Source: Triticum aestivum (taxonomy: Eukaryota > Streptophyta > Magnoliopsida > Poales > Poaceae). Taken from it: a stretch of 64,000 nt of DNA. Numbering within the stretch: position 1 is the first letter of the stretch; each line of letters starts with the position of its first letter. Below, piece after piece: positions 38,321 through 48,329 of the stretch. The notes under the pieces were generated by a model. It was not told the origin of the DNA and did not search any database. It saw only the letters and a program-made list of their open reading frames with translations. The position numbers were made by a program, and so were the translations under genes. The stretch is taken from the NCBI RefSeq assembly GCF_018294505.1, contig NC_057807.1:172999243-173063242 (forward strand). Reading direction: 5' to 3'.

Positions 38321-39163
38321 GGGATAATTAGATTTATGCCCCTAGTTGTGTCCCACTCGTCTGTTTTACCCCTAATTCCCAAAAGTCACCGGTTCTGCCC
38401 AAGTCACTTTGCTCCTCTTATGCTTTTGACCTTTGACCATTTGACCGTCAGTTTGAAAACTTCATAACTAATTCATACTAAATCAGAAAAATGCAAAAAA
38501 TATACCAAAATGTTCAGAAAAACATCACCTATATATCAGTGTCATTTGCATTCATGAAAAAAGTGTTGGAAAGTGCACATCCGAGTTTTAGCTCTTTTGA
38601 TACCACCATGAATAGTAAACTCTAAACAACTTCAAAAAAATAATGGTGGCAAAGAATGACAAATGTTCTAAGTGTTTGCCAAGTTTCATTAGAGGATGAC
38701 ATTGGTGGAAGTTGTGGCAAAAAAATAATCTATTTTGGAGTGCTGATTGTTTCTTTGCCACGACACCCATGAATGTTATTCCCTGATGAAACTTGGCAGG
38801 CACTTAAAACCTTTGACATTCTTTGCCACCATTTTTGTTTTGAATTTTTTGAACTTTTTTAGATTTTACTATTCATGGTGGTAGCATAAGAGCTAAAACT
38901 CAGACGTGCACTTTCCAACACTTTTTTCATGAATGCAAATGACACTCACATATAGGTGATGTTTTTCCAAACATTTTGGTATCTTATTTGCATTTTTCTG
39001 ATTTAGTATGAATTAGTTATGAAGTTTTCAAACTGACGGTCAAACGGTCAAAGGGCAAAAGCATAAGAGGAGCAAAGTGACTTGGACAGAACCGGTGACT
39101 TTTGGGAATTAGGGGTAAAATACACGAGTGGGACACAACTAGGGGCATAGATCTAATTATCCC
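38321..39163. mobile_element. Fold-back Mutator-type MITE (MULE-MITE)
   Basis: 843 bp made of two inverted arms of about 410 bp meeting near 38740. The ends read GGGATAATTAGAT. By eye six mismatches separate the first ~128 bp of the arms. The 9-bp TSD is the length typical of Mutator elements. No transposase frame, so non-autonomous. A transcript through it would fold into a very long hairpin and could feed small-RNA production (inference). Confidence 0.9.
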
Positions 39164-39172
39164 AATTATTTT

Positions 39173-39548
39173 TGCAGCCCTCTGGAAATTATTGTGGATG
39201 CAATAAGGTTTATCCTAGAGCTCCACAAAATATTCCAGGATCATTGGAGCAATAAAAATATTTATAGAATTTATTTTCTCCAACTCAAATACAATTATGA
39301 TTTAATTCAATGACCAAAATGTCCTGGAAAAATATGCATCATCTCTGGTAGAGGCTTTCACCTTTTTCCATAAATCATGAACATTTTATAAGCATATTTT
39401 GAGTTCATTGAAAATATTTCGGTTGAACCTATTTGAGTTCTTTTGGTGGTAGGGTTTTAACATCCCCATTTCAAGATTAAGTGCAAATTAAACATGATGC
39501 AAAACATGACTAGCTAGCCCAAAGCAGAACAGAACTAGGGATGTGACA
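39173..39548 (-). mobile_element. E2 5' LTR, segment c (outer end)
   Basis: Resumes after the MITE TSD copy (39164-39172) and ends GATGTGACA at 39548, the minus-strand start of E2. Nearly identical to 14077-14459. Confidence 0.92.
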
Positions 39549-40310
39549 TAGCAAGTGTTTGCTCAAGCGTATGGTGTAGTCCTTCGTGTAGTGCATCTGC
39601 ATCTAATGTAGTGTCATTGCTTGTTTATGCTTGTGTATGCCTGTTTGGATTAGTTTGTAGCTTGTTTGATGTGTGCTTTGTTGCAATCGATTGTTTTCTC
39701 GTGCTTCTTTGTTCTGAATCTTCAGCGTTACCCCCTTATGGAAATTTCTCATCAACCGACACCAGGTCAGAAGAAGACGTGAGAAGTACAGACATACACC
39801 AAGGAACTTAGTTAAAGGCAATGAGATTTTCAGCTGACAGCAGTGTATTGCAGACATCCGGTCTGGATACAATTATATTCTGATTAGACTTTTAGTAACA
39901 AGTACCCATCAGAGATCCACCTCTATTGCAGCAATGATTAAATCAGCAAGATAACAAAATTGGATCCAAGTCCAACCGTGCATTTCAAGTCAGAAGTATG
40001 GTCAATACCTGATGATTGATTCTGACATGAGTTAGAGTTGAAGTATACGACACCCAGAAGTCCGTCCAAATATGCAATGAATTTAGCAAGAAGTACAGTC
40101 AGGCAATTCTTGTCATACAAGTAATCAACAGCTGGAATGACAAGAATATATATGCTATTCCATTCACAAAGAAGATCAGTCCAGTCCTTCACAATTTATC
40201 AGCAAAGCGTACAAGACCCAATTCACCACTCTTCATAAGAAAGGTATGAATGGATTCCATTGCAAGATATTCAGTCATTTCAATCAGATACTGCAAAAGC
40301 TTTTGGCATA

Positions 40311-40490
40311 AGGTACCGAATCTTCCCTAGTAAGTCTTTAAGGGGGGAAGCTTCTGAGGTATGGTACCCAACCTTCCTCAGCAAGATGTCCGTGGAAAGC
40401 TTCGAGCACAAGCTATCCAGTCTTCCGTAGCATGATACCTTGATGGATTTCGAAGCAAGCTGCCTAGCCTTCTTCAGTATGGCACTGGTA
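40311..40490 (-). repeat. Degenerate ~50-bp tandem repeat, four units
   Basis: Related words TACCGAATCTTCCCTAGTAAG (starting 40314; shortened here to its core TCTTCC), and its variants start at about 40314, 40365, 40414 and 40461, giving periods of 51, 49 and 47 bp. The minus-strand frame 40280-40678 stays open across them and shows loosely repeated 16-17-residue units rich in K/R, L and S. Confidence 0.6.
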
Positions 40491-41302
40491 CAAGAAAATA
40501 AATAATGGATTGTCAGCAAATGGTACTGTTTTCCAAATGGCAAATATGTAACAGTTAAGTCAGAAACAATAATCAGGCAGAACAAAGGTATACCTCTAGA
40601 ATTAGATATTTCTTCATACACTGAGTATGCTATCAAGTTCATGCAAGTCTCTCTCGAGGAAGAATTCATGGTACGCATCCGACAACCTCACTAGATATGC
40701 AAGTGATGGAAAACCAGTGGGTGATGCAAGGATTGACAAGTCTCGAAGAAAGACAATATTGAGGCAACAATCTTGGTAGTAATTATTGAGATCAACCCCG
40801 CACCTCTGAGAAGGTGATGCTATTAATCCGGTCACTGTCTAGTACAATCAACAACAGGATTGAGATCTGTTCAATCACACGTGAACCAGATTAATATCCC
40901 GAGACTCAAGACATGAACCAGACCAAGGTACGATTGCAAGATATTGCACATGACAGTATTCAGGGCTGCAAAAATAATCAGGGATATATAAGGCCCCGCT
41001 CTTTCAGTTAAGGAACCAGATGAAGAAAATAATAGTAAAAGGGCAAGACCGATAATTCAGGTATGCCAGTCATTGTGGGCAAAATGTGTTATCTATGCCC
41101 AAGATAGTCTAATATTTCATATCAAATACCAAGTGAAGATACGCCTGAGAGGTCTATCTCATTGTGGTAAGGACCTCATAAAAAGGAAACCAGCTCAATC
41201 AGCAACATATGATCAAAACTGTCAGCATTCAATACCCAAGTCTATCAAGTCTGACCCGGGAAAGCTCAACATATTGACCTCAGCAACTGTGCTGAAGCAT
41301 CA

Positions 41303-41316
41303 CACGACCCATTCTT
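41303..41316. repeat. 14-bp TSD of LINE, left copy
   Basis: CACGACCCATTCTT, repeated exactly at 58586-58599. The length and lack of fixed size are as expected for target-primed reverse transcription. Confidence 0.92.
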
Positions 41317-41496
41317 TTTTTTGACCGGGAAGACTGCAGGGCTTACACCCCACAACATTTTATTAATAAAAAAGAAAGAAAAATAACAAAGTTCCTCGAG
41401 AGGGGGAACAGAAGAAAGAGAAAAACTATACAGAACTCTAGGAAAGTAAAAAAGCTACCAGCTAAGAAAGATAAAAAATACAAAGGTTGTGGATCT
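41317..41496 (-). other. LINE 3' UTR and short poly(A) tail
   Basis: The plus strand shows a T run (41315-41322, shared with the TSD) followed by GACCGGGAAGACTGCAGG. On the minus strand this is a 3' UTR ending in about six A. The tail is short for a young LINE. Confidence 0.8.
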
Positions 41497-44400
41497 TCAA
41501 GGAGGCAGAAAATCAATCCATTTGAGTAGATCATCCTTGTATCTGGCCTTGATCCTGTGTGGGAGTAGAGTAATATCATGAATAAACCCATTTCTCCACT
41601 TCCTAAAAGTTGGATGGACATGTCTAAAAGCCTTGTCATTTCTCACTTTCCAGATATTCCACCAAGCAAGAAAAAACACCTCTGCAAAAAATGGTTTATG
41701 AAATTCCTTCCTTGCATGTAAGGCAATTTGCACCATATCATTGGTATTCAACCAGGACACTTGCCGGTAGTTCCAGATTCTCATACTGAAGTTGCACTGG
41801 AAGAATAGGTGATTTCTATCTTCAATTACTCCAGTTGGGCAGAGTACACAACTAGGTCCATCATTAATTTTCCAATGCCTTCGCTGAATCATATCCTTGG
41901 TGTTAACTCTATCCATAATGACCAACCATGCAAACATTTTAATTATCATTGTACAACAACTCTTCCAAACCCAGCTGAGTATGGGATTGGCAATGACAGG
42001 CTGGTGGACAAACTCATAGTACTTCTTTGCTAAATAATAACCCTTTTTCCATGTCTCCAAGTCCACATATCATTACAATCATTGTCCAAATGTCTACCAG
42101 ACAGCAAGGTTGAAAGCTGATTGAACTCCCTAAAAGCCAGTTCAGACAAAGGCAAAGAAAACAATTGCTGCAAATTTCCTGCCTGAATCACTTCCATAAC
42201 AAAAAGGTTCTTCTGAAGGCAAAAGGAAAAAAGTCTTGGAAACCTTTCTTGCAGAGGGATGCAAGATTGGCCAATCTCCCAATGATCAGACCAGAAAAGA
42301 ACAGAATCTCCTTTGCCAACAGATACAGATGTTACAGCTCGATATTTGTCCACTAACTTACAAATCTCCCTCCACCAAAAAGAGCCACATAGAATAGTGT
42401 CATGTGGAACTCTTTGATAGTAGTATGAATCCCACACCAGACTGACCCATGGCACATCAGCTTTATTATAGAATTTATTCAGGGACTTAAGTAACAGGGC
42501 ATCATTTTGCAATCCCAAATTCAATATTCCAAGCCCACCCTTCATCTTGGGCCTGCAGACAAGGGGCCAAGCAGCCAAAGAGTGACCCTTTTCCTGACCA
42601 TATTTGCTCCAGAGGTACTGCCTTTTGAATCCTCTCTAGCTACTTTAGAATACCCTTTGGTAAAGATAGACTGCAAAGGAAGAATATGGGCAATGAAGAT
42701 ATCACAGGATTTACCAACTGCAGTCTACTACCCTGACGTAAAAACCAGGAACTAGCAGTTAACCTCCTTTCCATACAATCCACCAAAGGGAGCAAATCAA
42801 CAATTTTAGGTCTAGTGGTTCCAACAGGAAGCCCCAAATAAGTGAAAGGCATAAAACCCAACTGACAGCCAAAAAGAGCGGAAAGTGCAGAAGCAACAGA
42901 GGATTCCTCATTGATGGGGTACATTGAGGACTTATGAAAGTTAATTTGCACCCCAGTTGCAAATGAAAAGGAATTTAGCACTGATTTAAGAGCCTCCAAC
43001 TGAGCTGGGTCAGCATTTACAAACAGCAAGGTGTCATCTGCATACTAAACCACTGGATAAAAAGGATCATGTGTTGGCAATGGCAAGGCTAGCTGTCCCC
43101 TAAGCAGAAGATCATTGATCATGGTTTGTAAAAGGTCAGCAGCAATCACAAAAAGCAAAGAGAAATAGGATCTCCTTTCTTAACACCACATTTACACTTG
43201 AAATGATTTCCAGGCACACCATTTAACAGGATAGAGGATGTTGCAGAAGTTAACAGTTGCTGAATCCATATGATCCATTTGCTATCAAAACCTTTTGCCA
43301 CAAGAATTCTCAAGATTGCCTGATGCTGGATTGAGTCAAGAGCTTTTTCAAAGTCAAGCTTGAGCAAAAGAATTGACTTCCTGGACTAACTGCATTGGTG
43401 AATATACTCAAAAGTCCATGCAATACAATCTTCAATTGTTCTTGATTTAATGAAGCCATATTGATTCTCATGCACACATTTGGTGATTTCCTCCTGAAAC
43501 CTGTTGGCAGCCAGTTTTGTCAGAAACTTTAGTCCCACACCTGTCAAAGAGATTGGTCTAAAATCCCCCACACCCTCAGGTGATTGCTTTTTTGGGATTA
43601 AAGTGATAAAAGCTTCATTGAGGTTTTCCAAAATCACAGTTCCAGCATGAAACTCATTGACCAACTGAATAAAACCATCTGGCCCAGGTGCTTTATCAAT
43701 AGGTATTTCTTTTATGACCTTTTCAATCTCTTTTAGATGGAAAGGTTTTGTGAGCACCTCAAGACCTTGAACTTTTGGAATTAAAGATAGGATGCCATTA
43801 CCCGAAACAATTGGTTTAAGGGTTCCCATTCTTCCCTTGAAAGTTACCAAAAATTCCTTAGCTATCTACCCATGATCTGAAGAAACTGTCCCATCAGACA
43901 GTTGTAGACTAGCAATAGAATTTTTCCTATATCTCTTTGTTGCCATGGCCTGGAAGAATTGTGAATTCTCTTCTCCCACCTTGATATATCTGATAGTACA
44001 CCTTTTTCTCCAGTACAAAAATTGCAAATGTAAAAGGTGCTCATGATGCATCTTACATAACTTCCTGAAATTTTGCTCTGGAATGGACAGAGGCCTCCAA
44101 TCCTCTAAATCATCCAGCCATAAAATTACCCAATTGCATTTTTCAATCAAGGATTTAATGTGAGAAAGCCCCTTCTGCCATTTCTTGATTGCAAACCTCA
44201 AGGATTTCAATTTGTCCATAATAACTGCAGAAATATGAGGCTTATGCAATGGTTTGCTCCAGACCTCCCTCACACAGTCCATGAAACCAGGCTGATGCAC
44301 GCAATAATTTTCAAACTTGAAAATATTGGATTTAGGAATTGTGGTGCTGATAGAAATAACACAAGGAACATGATCAGATGCTGTTCTAGCAAGAGGGGCC

Positions 44401-44999
44401 ACTTGTGTCATGGGATATTGATTTATCCAACTAGCAGAAGTAAAAAACCAGTCTAATTGTTCCAGAAGTGGGATATCCTGCATGTTAGACCAGGTGAACC
44501 TTCCACCTTTTAGTGGAAGCTCAAGCAGTCCTAAATGACCAATGATCTCATTAAAGATAAAAATATCATTAACATCCCCTCCTGGTAGATTTCTATTTTC
44601 CATGGACCTGATGAAATTGAAATCTCCCACTAACAACCATTTTTGTTCCGGTTCCACTTGCAGATTATGCAGCCAGCTTACAAATTCATGCCTCATCTCA
44701 CCCTGACATGAGGGCTTTACTTCAATTAGAACGCCCTTAAAGACATCAGAACTCCAAACTGTCAGAATCCCACCTGAGGCTCCTCTCGAGGGAGACTCAA
44801 TAAACTGATCAAAGCCCATAGGACATATTGTCTTAACTAAAGAACAGGGACAATCAGCTAACTTAGTTTCTTGCAAGCAGGCAATCGCACACTGACTTTC
44901 AGAATTTTTTTCTCTAACAGAACGCTGTCGTGGTTCAGAGTTTAGACCACGAACATTCCAACAAAGTACCTTCCAATTACGCTTAGATCCTTGATTCAT
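41497..44999 (-). pseudogene. LINE ORF2: endonuclease-reverse transcriptase (decayed)
   Basis: ORF2 nicks the target DNA and copies the LINE RNA at the nick. The N-terminus (44999-43869) is an AP-type endonuclease: CWNVRGLN, LQETKL, GDFNFIRS and SDHVPC are its usual motifs. RT follows, with HENQYGFIKSR, KLDFEKALDS (catalytic Asp) and YADD (43033-43044). The last part (41497-42066) has a CVLCP...HLFFQC zinc-like motif and AWWNIWKVRN, as in plant LINEs. Damage: in-frame TAG at 43866-43868, 43386-43388 and 43045-43047 (just before YADD), a 1-nt loss near 43155, and frame changes near 42600 and 42050. Original length about 1160 residues. Confidence 0.9.
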
Positions 45000-45358
45000 A
45001 ATAAAACCATACGCAAGGTATCAGCCATTGCATGACATATAATGCCATGCAAACTACGCCATAAGAAACAAAGGTCATCCAAACCGGACTGTAGGACATA
45101 AAGTTCAGAAACAACATAAATGACAGCAAATTTAACAGGCCCGCTACACCTAGCTAAAGAGTTCATCAGCAACATTTAAACACCATTGGAGGAGGAATCA
45201 CCCTTGGGATTAGCCATAAGCTTTTCCTCGGATAGAAGATTAGGATCGATCTCTAGTTCCACTCCGATTGCTTGCAGAGCATTGATAGGTGTGGGTGGAG
45301 GAGCATCTTCAGAGAAGTGTCCATTATCGCCAGCATCGTCAGGCTTGGACTAGTCCGT

Positions 45359-47520
45359 CTATTGGATGGGCTTGGACCTTGGACGCCTCTTGGTGGGCTG
45401 AAGAGAAAGCTGCTTAAAACTGACGGGTTTAAACCCATCAAGTTTTGCCGCGCTTCTTGTACATCTTCTAACAGAAGTATCCACCAAAGGGGCCATTGCC
45501 TTCTTTCTTCTTGTCTGCTTCTTGTCCTTGACCTGCGCAGAAGCAAAAACCCCAGAAGAAGAAGAGATCTCCTCCAGGCCTCCAGGCACTACATCATCAG
45601 ATTGCAATTCGCCAGACACATCCATATCCACTCTTACATTGTCCTTAGCTGTGAAAACTTCTTCAGATGAACTTCCAAAAAGAGCTCTGGCAACTGGGCG
45701 TTTAGCCATAAATGGCCTACGCAGAACAAGGCTGCTAGGCAAGCTCGAAACCAAAGAAGACCTCCTCTGTGAATCATCAAAGGCAATAGTCCATGTGCGC
45801 TTGGAATATGTCACTGTCCCAAGTGGCTTGAAAAAGATTGGTCTTGGCACCTCATTGACAATAAATTCAGGCAGAAGGTTCTCAAAAGATCTCTTCCAAA
45901 TCATCTCTGGAGGTAGTGGTGGTCCAGCCATAATCCTTGCCATGCCAATTATTAGATGATGTTGCTGAATAACAGGAGGATGATATGGAACAATTGCCAA
46001 AGGATTATCCTCAATAGGCTGCTGCACATTTCCCTGTAACTGTTGATCTGATTGTAACTCATTTTGCTCCTCCAACAGAATTTCCACATGATGCTCCATA
46101 GACCCAGAGCCGACCGGCTGATCAATTACAATTGATATCTGGTCCTGTTCTGACAGTGCAGGTTGAGGCTGCTGTTGAAGCTCCTCATCATTGTCCCCCC
46201 AATTTACATGCCCCCATCCATTATCACAAATGTTATTGTCCTGAGCCACTATAGGTGCAACAGGCGCGTCATTCCATCCCAGCATCTGATATGGCGGAAG
46301 AACAAACATCAAGTTATCTTGTAAAAGACTTCCAGGCAACAAATGTGGATTTCCATCTAGTGGCATTGGATCCTCATGATTGGGCATCTGATCAGCAAAA
46401 TCAGCGCCCAACACATAACAAGCAGCAGTCCATGAAGCTTGAGCTCCTCCCCATTCAGCGTAGTCTCCAAATACCACATCACGTGGCACTAATGGTGTGT
46501 CAGGAAAACTTACCTCCACTAGAGTCCCAACCAAATATGGATCTTCACTATCCCAAGAGTGAAATTTCCCAAAGGTGCCAACCGCCTGAGATATGAACTC
46601 CGTATTGCGATAATCAAGAGGAATTCCAATAAATATAAGCCAACCCTTGCGGAACCCATGACTCCCCTTAAAATTATCTCCTTCATCATGCTTCAGACAT
46701 CTCACAAAATGATCGTTGCCCAAAGGGAAAGGTGGGTGCTGAATCAAAGTGTATCTCACAGATGGATCCCTGACTTGAAATAATCCTACTCCATGAAACC
46801 AAGGCTGAGCAGAGCGAACCATAGTACCTCTATCTTGTAGGAACTGCACAATCTCTTCACTGACGGGTCCGATTGGACCCTCCGGAGCAGGCATGACCTC
46901 AGCCTCCATGTAGTCCTCATGGCGGCGAGGGGGGTGAGCCGCAGGCGTGATGAAGGTGCGGGAAAGCCACCTGTCTCCACCATCGATGATGTGATGGCCA
47001 GCCGGGACGAAGCGCTGTGGATCAAGCTCGAAGTTCGCCATTGTTGGCAGCTTGGAGGACGGGACGGGGTTTTCGTTGGAAGTTAGAGGGAGAGATTGGT
47101 ACAATGTTGGCGGCGACGATGTGACTGGGCAAGCTATCCCAATAACTCCGGCACCATTCCCCTGACCGTCAGGATTTTCTGAGATATTCGTGTTTTGTTG
47201 CAGAGAAATTGGCCTCCAAGCCAATCCATTGGAGCGCGCGAAATCATTACATTCCCTGGTAAAATGACCCGTGCGCGAGCAAGCCGAGCAGACCACTCGC
47301 ATTCCACAAGAGGCTGCTAGGTGGCCCCTGAGAGAACAGACGGTACAGGTTAAAACCCGGTCCACCATGTCATTGACCATGGCATCAAACTGTTGTGCTG
47401 CTTCTTGCGAGGACTGTATTTCTAGTGGAGGCTCTGAAGGGCTTGGGTTAGCAGATGCATCCAGCATGGCAGAAACTGGGGCATTCTGCGCCGAGGCAGG
47501 CCCATTAACCAAAGACCCAG
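45359..47520 (-). pseudogene. LINE ORF1, C-terminal part (nucleic-acid-binding)
   Basis: About 720 open codons downstream of the Gypsy insertion. Two CX2CX4HX4C zinc knuckles lie back to back at 47347-47249, as in plant LINE ORF1 proteins that coat the element RNA. A region around WLIFIGIPLDYR may be RRM-like (inference). The tail is basic and Ser-rich. The frame is now open into the adjacent LTR, so an ATG at 47596 starts a 745-codon chimeric frame, the first ~25 codons being LTR. The original N-terminal part is at 57524-58315. Confidence 0.85.
47516..47520. repeat. TSD of Gypsy element, left copy (CCCAG)
   Basis: Exact partner at 57519-57523. Confidence 0.9.
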
Positions 47521-48002
47521 TGTTGGTGTCAAAACCGGCGGATCTCGGGTAGGGGGTCCCGAACTGTGCGTCTAGGCGGATGGTAACAGGAGACAAGGGA
47601 CACGATGTTTTTACCCAGGTTCGGGACCTCTCGATGGAGGTAAAACCCTACTCCTGCTTGATTCATATTGATGATATGGGTAGTACAAGAGTGGATCTAC
47701 CACGAGATCAAGGAGGCTAAACCCTAGAAGCTAGCCTATGGTATGATTGTTGTAATGGTTGTGTGTCCTACGGACTAAAACCCTCCGGTTTATATAGACA
47801 CCGGAGAGGGCTAGGGTTACATAGAGTCGGTTACAATGGTAGGAGATCTACATATCCGTATCGCCAAGCTTGCCTTCCACGCCAAGGAAAGTCCCCTCCG
47901 GACACGGGACGAAGTCTTTAATCTTGTATCTTCATAGTCTTGGAGTCCCGCCGATGATGATAGTCCGGCTATCAGGACACCCCCTAGTCCAGGACTCCCT
48001 CA
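47521..48002 (-). mobile_element. Gypsy 3' LTR
   Basis: 482 bp, plus-strand start TGTTGGTGTC (TGTCGG in the other copy) and end GGACTCCCTCA. It holds a TATA box and faces outward into LINE ORF1 on the minus strand. Confidence 0.93.
47788..47795 (-). promoter_or_regulatory. TATA box of Gypsy 3' LTR
   Basis: TATATAAA on the minus strand within GGTGTCTATATAAACCGG. It is intact, and transcription from it would run left into the LINE. Confidence 0.75.
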
Positions 48003-48014
48003 GTAGCCCCCGAA
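48003..48014 (-). other. Polypurine tract of Gypsy element
   Basis: On the minus strand TTCGGGGGCTAC directly before the 3' LTR, the primer site for plus-strand DNA synthesis. Confidence 0.75.
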
Positions 48015-48329
48015 CCAGGCTTCAATGACGACGAGTCCAGCGCGTATATAGTCTTCGGTGTTGCAAGGCGGGTTCTCCTCCAAATTCCATGTATTTGCCA
48101 AACAGTGTTCGGCTCCCTCACAAATGTTGCGATCCTTGGCTTCCACGCCCAATAATGACCCTCTTCCACGCGTCGCATGAATGCGAAAAGCCAGGGTATC
48201 TTTTATGTTTTACCCCCTAGCTGCGCAAATAACCTGCCTATAAGAGAGATAAGAATCCAGATCCAAATCACACCATCTTCCCTCTACGAGTACTCATCGA
48301 AGCGCTCCTGACCTAAAGCCCGTTCCATC

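Larger units (their letters stand above)
1127..39548 (-). mobile_element. E2: non-autonomous LTR retrotransposon hosting four insertions
   Basis: On the minus strand this element reads 5' LTR (39548 to 23079), PBS, internal region, PPT, 3' LTR (14459 to 1127). The LTRs begin TGTCACATCC and end GGTCCTGACA. Removing E1, E3, the solo LTR and the MITE leaves a 5' LTR of about 4.08 kb and an internal region of about 4.0 kb with no gag, protease, RT, RNase H or integrase motif. The possible TSD is TAACA (1122-1126) against TAGCA (39549-39553), one mismatch. By eye, nine substitutions separate the first ~150 bp of the two LTR copies at the 1127/23079 end (about 6%), so this is the oldest of the nested set. 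Confidence 0.85.
39549..41316 (+). mobile_element. Plus-strand host retroelement, 3' internal part (left piece)
   Basis: About 1.77 kb with no recognised protein domain. Its other side, 58600-59360, leads into a PPT and an LTR start on the plus strand, so I read both pieces as the 3' untranslated or decayed internal end of one Gypsy-like element split by the LINE. The first ~230 bp (T/G-rich) could belong to something else; no boundary is visible. A short degenerate repeat cluster lies at 40311-40490. Confidence 0.5.
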
